Assembly (NCBI GenBank): GCA_028867275.1
Contig: JAGWGU010000001.1
Span: forward strand, 62,001 to 126,000
DNA length: 64,000 bases
Source: Nitrososphaerota archaeon
GTDB taxonomy: Archaea; Thermoproteota; Nitrososphaeria; Nitrososphaerales; Nitrosopumilaceae
Reading direction: 5' to 3'
Of this stretch, positions 15,833 through 23,480 are shown piece after piece. The position numbers and the translations under genes are program-made. Position 1 is the stretch's first letter; every line of letters starts with the position of its first letter. The notes below the pieces were generated by a model. That model was not told where the DNA came from. It was given only the letters and a program-made list of their open reading frames with translations, and searched no databases.

Positions 15833-16804
15833 TTGACACACTTTGGACCTAATTTATTGCAAAACAAAAGTGTCATCTTTGCACTGGCAATAATTGCATC
15901 TCCTATATTGTTTGCATTGATAGTGTTTCCTAATACGTTTAGCCTTGGATGGAACCAAGGCAGAGGAGGATTTCTTTTTGCAATGGCCTTCATAGCTGCA
16001 GAACTAATTGGCCTGAAATTAGAAATTCCAAAGAAACGTTTGCTTGCAATAATTCCACTTGCAGCTGCAGTAATTGTATATCTGACTGGCTTAGAATTTG
16101 GCTTGAAAGATTACCTGATTTCTGCTGCTCCTAGTTTCCATGTTCTACTAAAGGACTCTTGGACATGGATGTGGGACTTTATCGTAATTGCAGCCTTTTT
16201 CATGGCAAGCATGACAATTCTGTTTGGCAAGAGATGGATTAGAATATCTCCCGCTGGCCCGATATATGCAGCAGGCACTGCAATCATTTTGTCACTTGAT
16301 GCATTTTTCCCGTATGACTCTCTAGGCCCACTGCAATACGTTGTACCATATCTTGTAAAGATTGATGTCTTTTTGATCACCCTGTTCCACTTGGGGTTGG
16401 CCACCTCTCATGGAAATGTCATGTTCCTCAGTGGAGACCATGGTCCGTTTGCATTACAGGTATTCTGGCCCTCTGCAGGTGTACACAGCATCATAATCTA
16501 TTCTCTTGTGATGATGGCATTTTTGCTAAAGATGAATATCCCACGAAACCGCAAGATTGCCTACTATGTTATGGGCGTAGTGGGAACAATAACTGTAAAC
16601 GTAATTAGGATTCTCTCACTGTCAATTTTTGTCCTAAAGGTGTCTACCAACGTAAATGAATTTGAGTCATTTCATGGTATTGCAGGAGAGATAATGTTCC
16701 TACCTTGGCTCTTCATATTCTTACTCATAGTCACATATGTTGAAACAAAACGCATCAAAAAAAAACTAGGGGTAGTGAAAAATGAACCAGATCAAAGTAA
16801 ATAA
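15833..16804 (+). CDS. Archaeosortase/exosortase-family membrane protein with Ser in place of catalytic Cys
   Basis: A 323-residue polytopic protein (about eight or nine membrane helices), TTG start at 15833. The C-terminal third carries the three exosortase/archaeosortase signatures in order: FWPSAGVHS (211-219), corresponding to the usual xCSGxxS box; NVIRI (256-260) with the conserved Arg259; and SFHGIAGE (279-286) with His281. The usual nucleophile Cys is Ser214 (TCT at 16472-16474). Family members cleave C-terminal sorting signals of surface proteins and may attach a lipid. The next gene, an HExxH protein, overlaps by 23 bases. Thaumarchaeal surface proteins with C-terminal TM anchors (for example 42537-43721) are candidate substrates. 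Confidence 0.82.
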   Translation: MTHFGPNLLQNKSVIFALAIIASPILFALIVFPNTFSLGWNQGRGGFLFAMAFIAAELIGLKLEIPKKRLLAIIPLAAAVIVYLTGLEFGLKDYLISAAPSFHVLLKDSWTWMWDFIVIAAFFMASMTILFGKRWIRISPAGPIYAAGTAIILSLDAFFPYDSLGPLQYVVPYLVKIDVFLITLFHLGLATSHGNVMFLSGDHGPFALQVFWPSAGVHSIIIYSLVMMAFLLKMNIPRNRKIAYYVMGVVGTITVNVIRILSLSIFVLKVSTNVNEFESFHGIAGEIMFLPWLFIFLLIVTYVETKRIKKKLGVVKNEPDQSK

Positions 16805-17267
16805 TGATGTAGAAAACGGCGTATACAGCATCGAAGAAATTTTTGAAAATCTAAAAGATACCGATGTTCTTTTAAAAATATTTGAAACAAAAGAAAACCT
16901 TGATGATGTGTTTAAAAACACATCTGTCATTGTAAATGAAAGTACACATTACATGCATGTGCAAAACGATGATGCGTCAATAGTGATAGGAAGAAACCAT
17001 CTTAAAAATTCTGAAAAAAAAGTTCTCTATCTTGATATAATTCATGAACTGGTGCATGTAAAACAGCAAAGACAGGGACTGGATCTTTATGACAAATCTT
17101 ATTCCTATGTTGATAGGCCTACCGAGATTGAAGCATATGCAATTGCAGTTGAGGAGGCAAGAAGGCTGGGAATGAATGACCGTGAAATATTTGACTATTT
17201 ACATGTGGAATGGATATCTGATGAGGAGCATAAACGGCTGGCATCAAGAGTAGGAATCTTGATCTAA
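16782..17267 (+). CDS. HExxH putative metallopeptidase coupled to the archaeosortase-like gene
   Basis: A 161-residue soluble protein with a zinc-peptidase helix DIIHELVHVKQQ (His88, Glu89, His92) and a downstream acidic stretch DRPTEIEAYA that could supply the third zinc ligand (Glu115 or Glu117), as in gluzincin-like or IrrE/SprT-type folds. No signal peptide, so it is cytoplasmic. Its ATG lies 23 bases inside the archaeosortase-like gene, which points to coupled translation. Peptidase activity is inferred from the motif. The 3' end overlaps the convergent dinB gene by 4 bases. Confidence 0.8.
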   Translation: MNQIKVNNDVENGVYSIEEIFENLKDTDVLLKIFETKENLDDVFKNTSVIVNESTHYMHVQNDDASIVIGRNHLKNSEKKVLYLDIIHELVHVKQQRQGLDLYDKSYSYVDRPTEIEAYAIAVEEARRLGMNDREIFDYLHVEWISDEEHKRLASRVGILI

Positions 17268-18358
17268 AAAAATCTTGTAATGTCTGCCTGTCCACTAGGT
17301 TGAGAAAAGTCAGAGACTCGCACACCTAGTCGTCTTATGAGCAATTGTTGGTCTTCAAGAGATTCTTTTAGCAGTTGAATTACAGTTTTTTTGAGCTCGT
17401 CAAGACTTGATGTGTGATTCCTAAGAGTCTTTGATTTTGTTTTGTTTGACAGGTCTGATTGGACAAATTGAATGCCAACTGATTTGAAAAGTATATTGTC
17501 TCTGACTATGGTTTCATGCAAGTCATCGCATAGTTTCTCCAAATCTTTTACAAGAAAATCAAAATCCTTGGAATCTTGCCTGAGTGTTACTATTCTGCTG
17601 TATTGGACGGGGTCGTGTCTTGGAGATACCGGCTCGTCATCTATTCCACGAGCTGCATTGTAAATGTAAGAGCCTATTTTTCTTCCAAACAATTCGTTTA
17701 GGGTAAAGACATCTACGCTGCGAAGCTGTAATATTGTATCAAGGTTCATTTCAGAAAACTTTTCCTCAGATTTTTTGCCTATTCCTGGAATTGTTCTGAT
17801 TGGTAATGGGCCCAGAAACGATTCGATGTCTTGAGGCTCTACGATGGTGAGGCCATCTGGTTTCTTGTATCCTGACGCAATCTTGGCGACAAGTTTGTTT
17901 GAGGATACTCCTATGGTACTTGAGAGCTTTATTGTAGTGCGTAACGAATTCTTGAGTTGTTGTGCCAAATGTGCTGCATTTTTAAAACCATGACCTGTCC
18001 TCTCTGTGACATCAAGATACGCCTCATCTCTTCCAACGTACTCAAAGATATCTGCATGGCTTTTTATTATGTTCATGGCATTTTCTGACACTTCGCTATA
18101 GTATTCAAAATCGGTTGGCAAAAAAACTGCCTCTGGAACGTCTGCTAGCTTCTTTTTTGCAAACTTGATTGGCATTCCAGAATTGACGCCATATTTTCTT
18201 GCCAAATAGTTTGCAGTTGCAATTGCTCCGCTGTCGCCTCCTCTGTCTGAATATACGCATACAGCTACAGGTCTTGTTTTTAGGTCTGGTCTGCGTATCT
18301 CTTCGCACTGGGCAAAAAAATAATCAAAGTCAATATGACATATTACTCTGTCAGTCAC
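17264..18358 (-). CDS. dinB: Y-family translesion DNA polymerase (DinB/Dpo4 type)
   Basis: A 364-residue Pol IV-like polymerase that copies past lesions. Catalytic motifs: HIDFDYFFAQCEE (Asp9; the steric-gate position holds Phe-Phe), and YVGRDEAYLDVT with the acidic pair DE, where the usual S-I-D-E reads G-R-D-E. The helix-hairpin-helix IRTIPGIGKKSEEKFSEM and the little-finger domain follow. The C-terminus QADITRFF is a PCNA-interacting box. Length is normal for Dpo4. It is convergent with the HExxH gene. Confidence 0.94.
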   Translation of the reverse strand: MTDRVICHIDFDYFFAQCEEIRRPDLKTRPVAVCVYSDRGGDSGAIATANYLARKYGVNSGMPIKFAKKKLADVPEAVFLPTDFEYYSEVSENAMNIIKSHADIFEYVGRDEAYLDVTERTGHGFKNAAHLAQQLKNSLRTTIKLSSTIGVSSNKLVAKIASGYKKPDGLTIVEPQDIESFLGPLPIRTIPGIGKKSEEKFSEMNLDTILQLRSVDVFTLNELFGRKIGSYIYNAARGIDDEPVSPRHDPVQYSRIVTLRQDSKDFDFLVKDLEKLCDDLHETIVRDNILFKSVGIQFVQSDLSNKTKSKTLRNHTSSLDELKKTVIQLLKESLEDQQLLIRRLGVRVSDFSQPSGQADITRFF

Positions 18359-18456
18359 AGTGAATTTATGATTTGAAATACTTATTACGTTATTGTTGTT
18401 GCGATGAGTAGCTAATAGGCAATATCATCTAAATATGCTGTCTTGGTAAATTAATT

Positions 18457-18699
18457 GTGGATTATCCCATAGTGGTAGAACCAGAGGGTGTAAAGATACG
18501 ATCAGAAAAAATGGAAGTTGACAAACTATACTATTGCATATACCAGGAAAAAGTATTGTTATTCTATAAAGAGCAAAATGAAATGCTCAACTGTTATGAG
18601 ATTGCAGAAAAAGATGTGGTTGATGAAGTAAAACAGTCTCAGACAGAGGATATTGAAAAAATCTTGCAGCGGTATATCGAAAAAAAGAATCTTGACTAG
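18457..18699 (+). CDS. Small hypothetical protein
   Basis: An 80-residue acidic soluble protein (MDYPIVVEPEGVKIRSEKME), GTG start at 18457. The first half alternates like short beta strands (KLYYCIYQEKVLLFYKE), the second half is a charged helix (IEKILQRYIEKKN). It lies between dinB and alba. No family or motif recognised. Confidence 0.6.
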   Translation: MDYPIVVEPEGVKIRSEKMEVDKLYYCIYQEKVLLFYKEQNEMLNCYEIAEKDVVDEVKQSQTEDIEKILQRYIEKKNLD

Positions 18700-18799
18700 C
18701 ATCCGATGTAATTTGTATTTTTAACCAAATAGTAAACCAAATGGTAAATTGAATTTTTACTGTGCTAACTATTAAATAAAACACAACAAGAGTGGTCTT

Positions 18800-19087
18800 G
18801 TGTCAAGACCGCCTAATATTGTATTTATTGGCAAAAAACCCATTCTGACATATCTTAATGCTACTCTTACACTTCTTGCAAACGAGCCAACAGTGACCAT
18901 AAAGGCAAGGGGCCGAAGCATAGTTACTGCTGTTGATGTATCACAAATGATAGTCAAAAGGATGAGTGCCATGGGATACAAGGTAAGCGGTGTGAGGATC
19001 TTCTCTGAGAGACTTGAATCAAAGGATGGAAAAGAGAGAAACGTCTCAACCATTGAAGTGGATGTCTCAAAAAGCCAGAATGCCTAG
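18800..19087 (+). CDS. alba: Alba chromatin/RNA-binding protein
   Basis: A 95-residue Alba protein that coats DNA and binds RNA. It has the family core: NIVFIGKKPILTYLNATLTLL, TVTIKARGRSIVTAVDVSQMI with the loop containing RG, and a strand-turn-strand KVSGVRIFSERLESKDGKER followed by VSTIEVDVSK. The first Lys after GKKP is the site acetylated in Sulfolobus Alba (Lys16), here in IGKKP. GTG start at 18800 with TATA-like TATTAAATAAAAC at 18770-18782. The stop overlaps the start of the next membrane-anchored gene. Confidence 0.94.
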   Translation: MSRPPNIVFIGKKPILTYLNATLTLLANEPTVTIKARGRSIVTAVDVSQMIVKRMSAMGYKVSGVRIFSERLESKDGKERNVSTIEVDVSKSQNA

Positions 19088-19319
19088 CAGACAAACAAAA
19101 TGGATTCTGGCCATACTTGTAATAGGCTTGATTGCAGTCCTTGTTTCTTATAAAACTGAATTGTCAAATGCCTGTCCTATACGCCAGTTGAACATTGCTG
19201 GTGATGAAAAAAAATATGATCAAACAAAAGATCCACTACTCTGTGATGCACTAAATTCCAGAATATCGCAATTTAACAATGAATGCAAATCAAATGTTGA
19301 GGAGCTAGATTGTGGTTGA
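19080..19319 (+). CDS. Membrane-anchored small extracytoplasmic protein
   Basis: A 79-residue protein whose ATG at 19080 overlaps the alba stop by 8 bases, indicating coupling. One N-terminal membrane helix (WILAILVIGLIAVLVSY) is followed by a ~55-residue outer segment with four cysteines (NACPIRQLN, LLCDALN, NNECKSN, ELDCG), which could form two disulfides. A longer in-frame start at 19014 lies inside alba and was not chosen. Family unknown. Confidence 0.72.
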   Translation: MPSRQTKWILAILVIGLIAVLVSYKTELSNACPIRQLNIAGDEKKYDQTKDPLLCDALNSRISQFNNECKSNVEELDCG

Positions 19320-19320
19320 T

Positions 19321-19569
19321 TTAGTATGCGAAAATCCTTGATGCTTGATTGATGTAATCTTTTAGAAAATCCATGACTTCGGCTGCGCTGTTTTTGTAAA
19401 CAAATTCATCCTTGTTGTCTGTTGACATGTCCACACAATATCTCTTTGATGTCTTGTTTACAAATATGTGATTTGTTCCATTATCTATTCTGATGCCCTC
19501 ATCCGAGTCCAATGTCTTTAAAAATTTCTCAAGATCTTGTCTTGAAATGGTTTTCTCTTGGAATGTCAT
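19321..19569 (-). CDS. Small hypothetical protein coupled to PAC2 gene
   Basis: An 82-residue soluble protein (MTFQEKTISRQDLEKFLKTL). The ATG overlaps the stop of the upstream PAC2-family gene by 4 bases (ATGA), so the two are translated together. No motif recognised; the pattern RIDNGTNHIFVNKTSKRYC suggests a beta hairpin between helices. It may work with the proteasome-assembly protein, but only the operon supports that. Confidence 0.7.
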   Translation of the reverse strand: MTFQEKTISRQDLEKFLKTLDSDEGIRIDNGTNHIFVNKTSKRYCVDMSTDNKDEFVYKNSAAEVMDFLKDYINQASRIFAY

Positions 19570-20282
19570 CCGTAAATTGCATCTCTGAGTGGACCGGCAT
19601 CATGCTCTGCTTGTTTGAGATTCTGCTCTATGCTCTCTGCCTCGTTGAGTAATAGTTTGAGATCACATGAAGCCCCTGGAACAAGTTTTGTCATTGCCAT
19701 GCAAATCTCTGCACCTGCTCTAAAGTCAGGTCCTGATTCTCTTGCCTTGCACAACAATACTATGACATTGATGTTTGCTATCAGGCCTTCATTTAATAAA
19801 ATTCCTGGAATTCCTGGAATTGTTCCATTCTTTAACACTGGGATATCTGCATCTCGTAGTTTTTTCTTTGACTCTTCGGTGCTCCCAACCCCTATCACAA
19901 AGGGAGATTCGTCATCGCTCTTGATTGCAGAACTACTTATGATAAAAGAGCACTTGTGGTCACTTGCCCATTTTAGCATGACTCTTGCAACATCACGGTG
20001 AATTGATTCGTGGGGGGTAAGAAATGATGAAAAGACTGCAACCTTGAGGTCACTGTTGACCAAGATTCGTGCTGGAAAACTTGGCACCTCATCTCTTACA
20101 ATGCTGATTGGAGGAAAAAGTTCAGAATCAAGAACGCCTGCCAATTCAAACTTGGATGTGGTGGTGACAAGTGACTCAGTTGCAATGGCGTTTGCTAAAC
20201 CGGTATAAGGAAAGCCATCTATGAGATAACCGCCCTTTACATCAATTGGAATAATCTCTCTGACAAATACTTCATTTCCCAT
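19566..20282 (-). CDS. PAC2-family proteasome assembly chaperone homologue with HbYX tail
   Basis: A 238-residue archaeal PAC2 protein (PbaB-like). Core features are GGYLIDGFPYTGLANAIATE near the N-terminus, PARILVNSDLKVAVFSSFL, and GIPGILLNEGLIANINVIVL. It ends DAIYG: Ile-Tyr-Gly is a HbYX motif that inserts into the proteasome alpha ring, as described for PbaB. The start ATG at 20280-20282 fits the TATA-like element near 20304-20316; a GTG six codons upstream is less likely. Together with Cdc48 ending FYG, it is one of two predicted 20S-docking proteins in this window. Confidence 0.88.
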   Translation of the reverse strand: MGNEVFVREIIPIDVKGGYLIDGFPYTGLANAIATESLVTTTSKFELAGVLDSELFPPISIVRDEVPSFPARILVNSDLKVAVFSSFLTPHESIHRDVARVMLKWASDHKCSFIISSSAIKSDDESPFVIGVGSTEESKKKLRDADIPVLKNGTIPGIPGILLNEGLIANINVIVLLCKARESGPDFRAGAEICMAMTKLVPGASCDLKLLLNEAESIEQNLKQAEHDAGPLRDAIYG

Positions 20283-20350
20283 GGTGTGAGTATTGAACAC
20301 GGCTTTTTAAATATGGATATCGTTTTATGTGGCCAAATCGGTCTTTATTT

Positions 20351-20596
20351 ATGGAAACACTCTACATACTCATTAACTGTGATCTAGGTTCAGAAGTAGA
20401 GATAATCAACGAACTTGCAAAAATTTCCGAAGTAAAAGAGGTACGAGGTACCTATGGAATCTATGACATCTTTGTAAAACTGCAAGCCGATTCCGGTTCT
20501 GTTCTAGAATCTGTAATCACACACAAGATCAGGCGAATTCCAAAAGTTCGTTCTACTGTGACATTGACTCCAATCCTTTCACAAGGCGGACGTTAA
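20351..20596 (+). CDS. Stand-alone Lrp/AsnC ligand-binding (RAM) domain protein
   Basis: An 81-residue protein consisting only of the Lrp/AsnC C-terminal alpha/beta sandwich (METLYILINCDLGSEVEIIN, VKEVRGTYGIYDIFVKLQAD, KIRRIPKVRSTVTLTPIL). It lacks a DNA-binding domain, so it probably binds an amino acid or partners with full-length Lrp proteins. The start ATG 20351 was chosen over one 24 bases upstream because the domain begins there. It precedes cysS by 9 bases and is probably co-transcribed. Confidence 0.86.
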   Translation: METLYILINCDLGSEVEIINELAKISEVKEVRGTYGIYDIFVKLQADSGSVLESVITHKIRRIPKVRSTVTLTPILSQGGR

Positions 20597-20605
20597 GTCA
20601 AAAAA

Positions 20606-21778
20606 ATGCTCAAACTTTTCAATTCTTTTTCTTCATCTAAAGAGGACTTTGTTCCATTTGACAAAAACCTTGTAAAAATATTCATCTGTGGTCCCACCGT
20701 ATACGACTATACTCATTTGGGACATGCAAGGATATTTCTGATATATGATCTTCTGTCTAGGTGTCTAAATGATCAAGGGCTCCAAACTGATGTTCTTGTG
20801 AACCTGACTGATATCAACCAAAACGTGTTCAACAAGGCAAATGAAAACTCGATAACTTACAAAGATGTGGCAAAATTTTACGCATCTGCATTTGTAGTGG
20901 ATCTGCAATCGCTTGGCATACAAAGCATCAACAGACTTGCATATGTATCAGACTATGTATCCAGTATTGAAAAACAAGTACAAAAACTAGTGCAAAAAAA
21001 AGTTGCCTACATGGCGCATGGAAATGTCTACCTTGACGTTTCCAAGGTGCAAAACTATGGAAAAATCTCACACCAGACTAGGACTCAGCTAAATCTGCAC
21101 AGGTTAGACATTGGGCCTGGCAAGAAAAACCAAGAAGACATTATGCTGTGGAACTGCACAGAAGATTTTGATTTTTCATGGGAAAGTGATCTTGGAAAAG
21201 GCATTCCATGGTGGCACATGCAAGATACTGCAGTTGCGATAGAAAATTTCGGCAAGAACTATGATATCCATGGAGGTGCTCGAGAACTTCTATATCCTCA
21301 TCATGAGGCGCATCTTGCACAGTATGAGCTTTTGACAGACTCTGAAGAGCCCGTTAAAGCATGGGTTCATGTAGGCCTTGTTTTGTCTGGTGGAGAAAAG
21401 ATGTCAAAATCTTTGGGAAACGTTGTCTGGGTAAAGGACCTTGTCAAAAAACACGGTTCTGATATGATTCGACTGTATATCTTTTCCAAACATTATCGTG
21501 CCGACATGGATTTTTCTGAAAAAGAATTATTGTTGCAAAAACCACTGCTTGATTTGATTCGTCTAACCAAATCTCACGTCTCTGATACAACACACAAAGA
21601 TATCTCAAATCTTATTCATGATTTTACAGAATCATTAAATGACGATCTTGATTCTCCCGCTGCTCTTGCAAAACTAGAAAAAATATGCATCGGGGTAAAA
21701 AATGGAAAGAGCATAGCCTCAACTGATTTTAATCGCATATGCAAAATACTTGGAATAATACATGATGCGACAAATTGA
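20606..21778 (+). CDS. cysS: Cysteinyl-tRNA synthetase, short and with altered zinc site
   Basis: A class I synthetase charging tRNA-Cys. HIGH motif is HLGHAR (37-42) and KMSKS is KMSKSLGN (265-272). At 390 residues it is shorter than typical CysRS (~460), mainly in the C-terminal anticodon region. Against E. coli zinc ligands Cys28, Cys209, His234, Glu238, this protein has Cys28 (ICGPTVYD), but Asp207 (WWHMQDTAV instead of WHIEC), His232 and His236 (PHHEAH instead of PHHENE). So two of four ligands differ. Zinc helps the enzyme select cysteine, so this is notable. The 3' end overlaps the GNAT gene by 17 bases. Confidence 0.92.
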   Translation: MLKLFNSFSSSKEDFVPFDKNLVKIFICGPTVYDYTHLGHARIFLIYDLLSRCLNDQGLQTDVLVNLTDINQNVFNKANENSITYKDVAKFYASAFVVDLQSLGIQSINRLAYVSDYVSSIEKQVQKLVQKKVAYMAHGNVYLDVSKVQNYGKISHQTRTQLNLHRLDIGPGKKNQEDIMLWNCTEDFDFSWESDLGKGIPWWHMQDTAVAIENFGKNYDIHGGARELLYPHHEAHLAQYELLTDSEEPVKAWVHVGLVLSGGEKMSKSLGNVVWVKDLVKKHGSDMIRLYIFSKHYRADMDFSEKELLLQKPLLDLIRLTKSHVSDTTHKDISNLIHDFTESLNDDLDSPAALAKLEKICIGVKNGKSIASTDFNRICKILGIIHDATN

Positions 21779-22463
21779 ATCGAATGACACTGGCTTTACT
21801 GGAATGTGGAGCAATTCCACAAAATTTGACTGCGGCATACTTTTTTCAAACCCACAATTTTCAGATGATGTATTTTTCAACAAATTGACAGGTGTCACAT
21901 GTCTGAGCGAAGATATGGTTGACAAATCAATAGAACACTTTCAGAAAAATAATCTCGTACCATATGTCTACTCTCTGAATTATCCAGAATTTGATATCCT
22001 ACTTAAAAAAAAGGGATTTTCTTATTATGACACACAACATGTCCTAAAAAAAAGAACGGCACCATCAAAGAAAACAAGTGCTGTCAAAATAACACATGAT
22101 ACAATTGATCAGTGGACACGAATTTTCTGTGAGGCATATGACTGCCCAAATTGGTCCAAGCCTGTAACTTCAATTCTTGAACAATCGCTACATTCTGTAG
22201 GCTATTTTGTAGATGAATCCGGCAGCTCTTGCATGGCTTTGTATGAAAAAGATTCTGTCCTGGGACTTTATTGTCTTGGCACGGTACCCGATAAGCGAAA
22301 TCGTGGAACGGCAGCCTCTTTGATTGATTTTGCGTCACATCAAGTCAATTCCAGAAACTTGGAATTTTTAATGCTGGAAACATATGAGAGAGATGGTCTC
22401 TTGGAATTTTATTCAAAGTTAGGATTTGAACGACTCTACCACAAGACAGTTTACACTATTTGA
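21762..22463 (+). CDS. GNAT-family acetyltransferase
   Basis: A 233-residue protein. The C-terminal ~110 residues form a GNAT domain: GLYCLGTVPDKRNRGTAASLIDF contains the acetyl-CoA motif (R/Q-x-x-G-x-G/A as RNRGTAA), and LEFLMLETYERDGLLEFYSKLGFERL is the classic end of the fold. The N-terminal half is divergent and may be a second, degenerate GNAT-like lobe. The ATG overlaps cysS by 17 bases, implying coupled expression. Substrate unknown. Confidence 0.86.
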   Translation: MMRQIESNDTGFTGMWSNSTKFDCGILFSNPQFSDDVFFNKLTGVTCLSEDMVDKSIEHFQKNNLVPYVYSLNYPEFDILLKKKGFSYYDTQHVLKKRTAPSKKTSAVKITHDTIDQWTRIFCEAYDCPNWSKPVTSILEQSLHSVGYFVDESGSSCMALYEKDSVLGLYCLGTVPDKRNRGTAASLIDFASHQVNSRNLEFLMLETYERDGLLEFYSKLGFERLYHKTVYTI

Positions 22464-23394
22464 GCTTGGCAAGCAGGGCCGAGTAGATGAATGGCAGAAT
22501 TGTTGTTGCCTCTGCATGAATTGTTGTCTGTTTGGCACTCTTTGTGACCTTGCCCCATGATATTGCCTCTCTGACAAGTGCGCCGCTCAAACTCCCGTCA
22601 AATTCTTGGGCAGTTGTTATGTACACTGCATAATCAAGGCCGTCTCTGTACTGGTTCCACCACAATGTGTGGTGTTTTGATATTCCTCCCCCTATCATCA
22701 ACGCGCCTGATTTTTTTGCCTTGAAAATTAATCCTGATAATAAATCTCCGTCTGCTGCAACATTTAATCTAAAATCATTGTGATTTTGCGAAAACATCCA
22801 GACTTGGCTCCCGACTGCACCGTCCATAATTCCTGGAACGATTACTGGTATGTTGTTCTTGTTTGCCCAATAAAGAAATGAGTCTTCTCCCAAGTTTTCT
22901 CCAATCATCTTTGTCACATCGCGAGTTGACATTTCTTTTTTTCCATCCTTGTAGGCCTCTTGTAGAAAACTCTGCATTTTTTCTTCAATCAATGGGCCGT
23001 AACTCTTCATTGGAACTAGCACATTTCCTAATCTGTGTATCTCTTTTTCCACAAGCTCGCTGTCATCCATGGTAAATGATCCTTCCAAATAATTGGAATA
23101 ATGCCTTGCAATGTCATGATCCAAGGCACCGCAAGTGGTTATTATCACGTCACACATTTTATTTTTCACCATGTCAGTTATCACACCCCTGAGGCCAGTT
23201 GATACGATTGCACCAACAAATGACATGAACTTTAAGCAGTTCTTGTCTTCAATCATGGCAGTTAGAATGTTGAGACCGTCAACAAGATTTTTTGACTCAA
23301 ATCCACCTGACTTTGACATTTGGTCAAATATGGAATCAATGGTATCGCCTTTTTTAATGGAAATATCCTTGACAGGTTTTCCAGGTTTTATCAT
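22456..23394 (-). CDS. Deoxyhypusine synthase
   Basis: Makes deoxyhypusine on aIF5A from spermidine and NAD. The 312-residue protein has the NAD-binding region FMSFVGAIVSTGLRGVIT and TTCGALDHDIARHY. The active site is well preserved: GGGISKHHTLWW carries the catalytic-region His pair, AQEFDGSLSGALVREA the substrate-binding acidic residues, and ISWGKV the lysine that forms the covalent intermediate. Start ATG 23394 preferred to TTG 23403. It overlaps the convergent GNAT gene by 8 bases. A second, more divergent family member lies at 46233-47297. Confidence 0.93.
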   Translation of the reverse strand: MIKPGKPVKDISIKKGDTIDSIFDQMSKSGGFESKNLVDGLNILTAMIEDKNCLKFMSFVGAIVSTGLRGVITDMVKNKMCDVIITTCGALDHDIARHYSNYLEGSFTMDDSELVEKEIHRLGNVLVPMKSYGPLIEEKMQSFLQEAYKDGKKEMSTRDVTKMIGENLGEDSFLYWANKNNIPVIVPGIMDGAVGSQVWMFSQNHNDFRLNVAADGDLLSGLIFKAKKSGALMIGGGISKHHTLWWNQYRDGLDYAVYITTAQEFDGSLSGALVREAISWGKVTKSAKQTTIHAEATTILPFIYSALLAKLK

Positions 23395-23480
23395 AAGGCA
23401 CAATTTGACTTTGGGCTATAAAATCCTCTGTTCTCGATCACAAGTAATTAATATAATGGATTATTTGGTAGCTATCGAAG

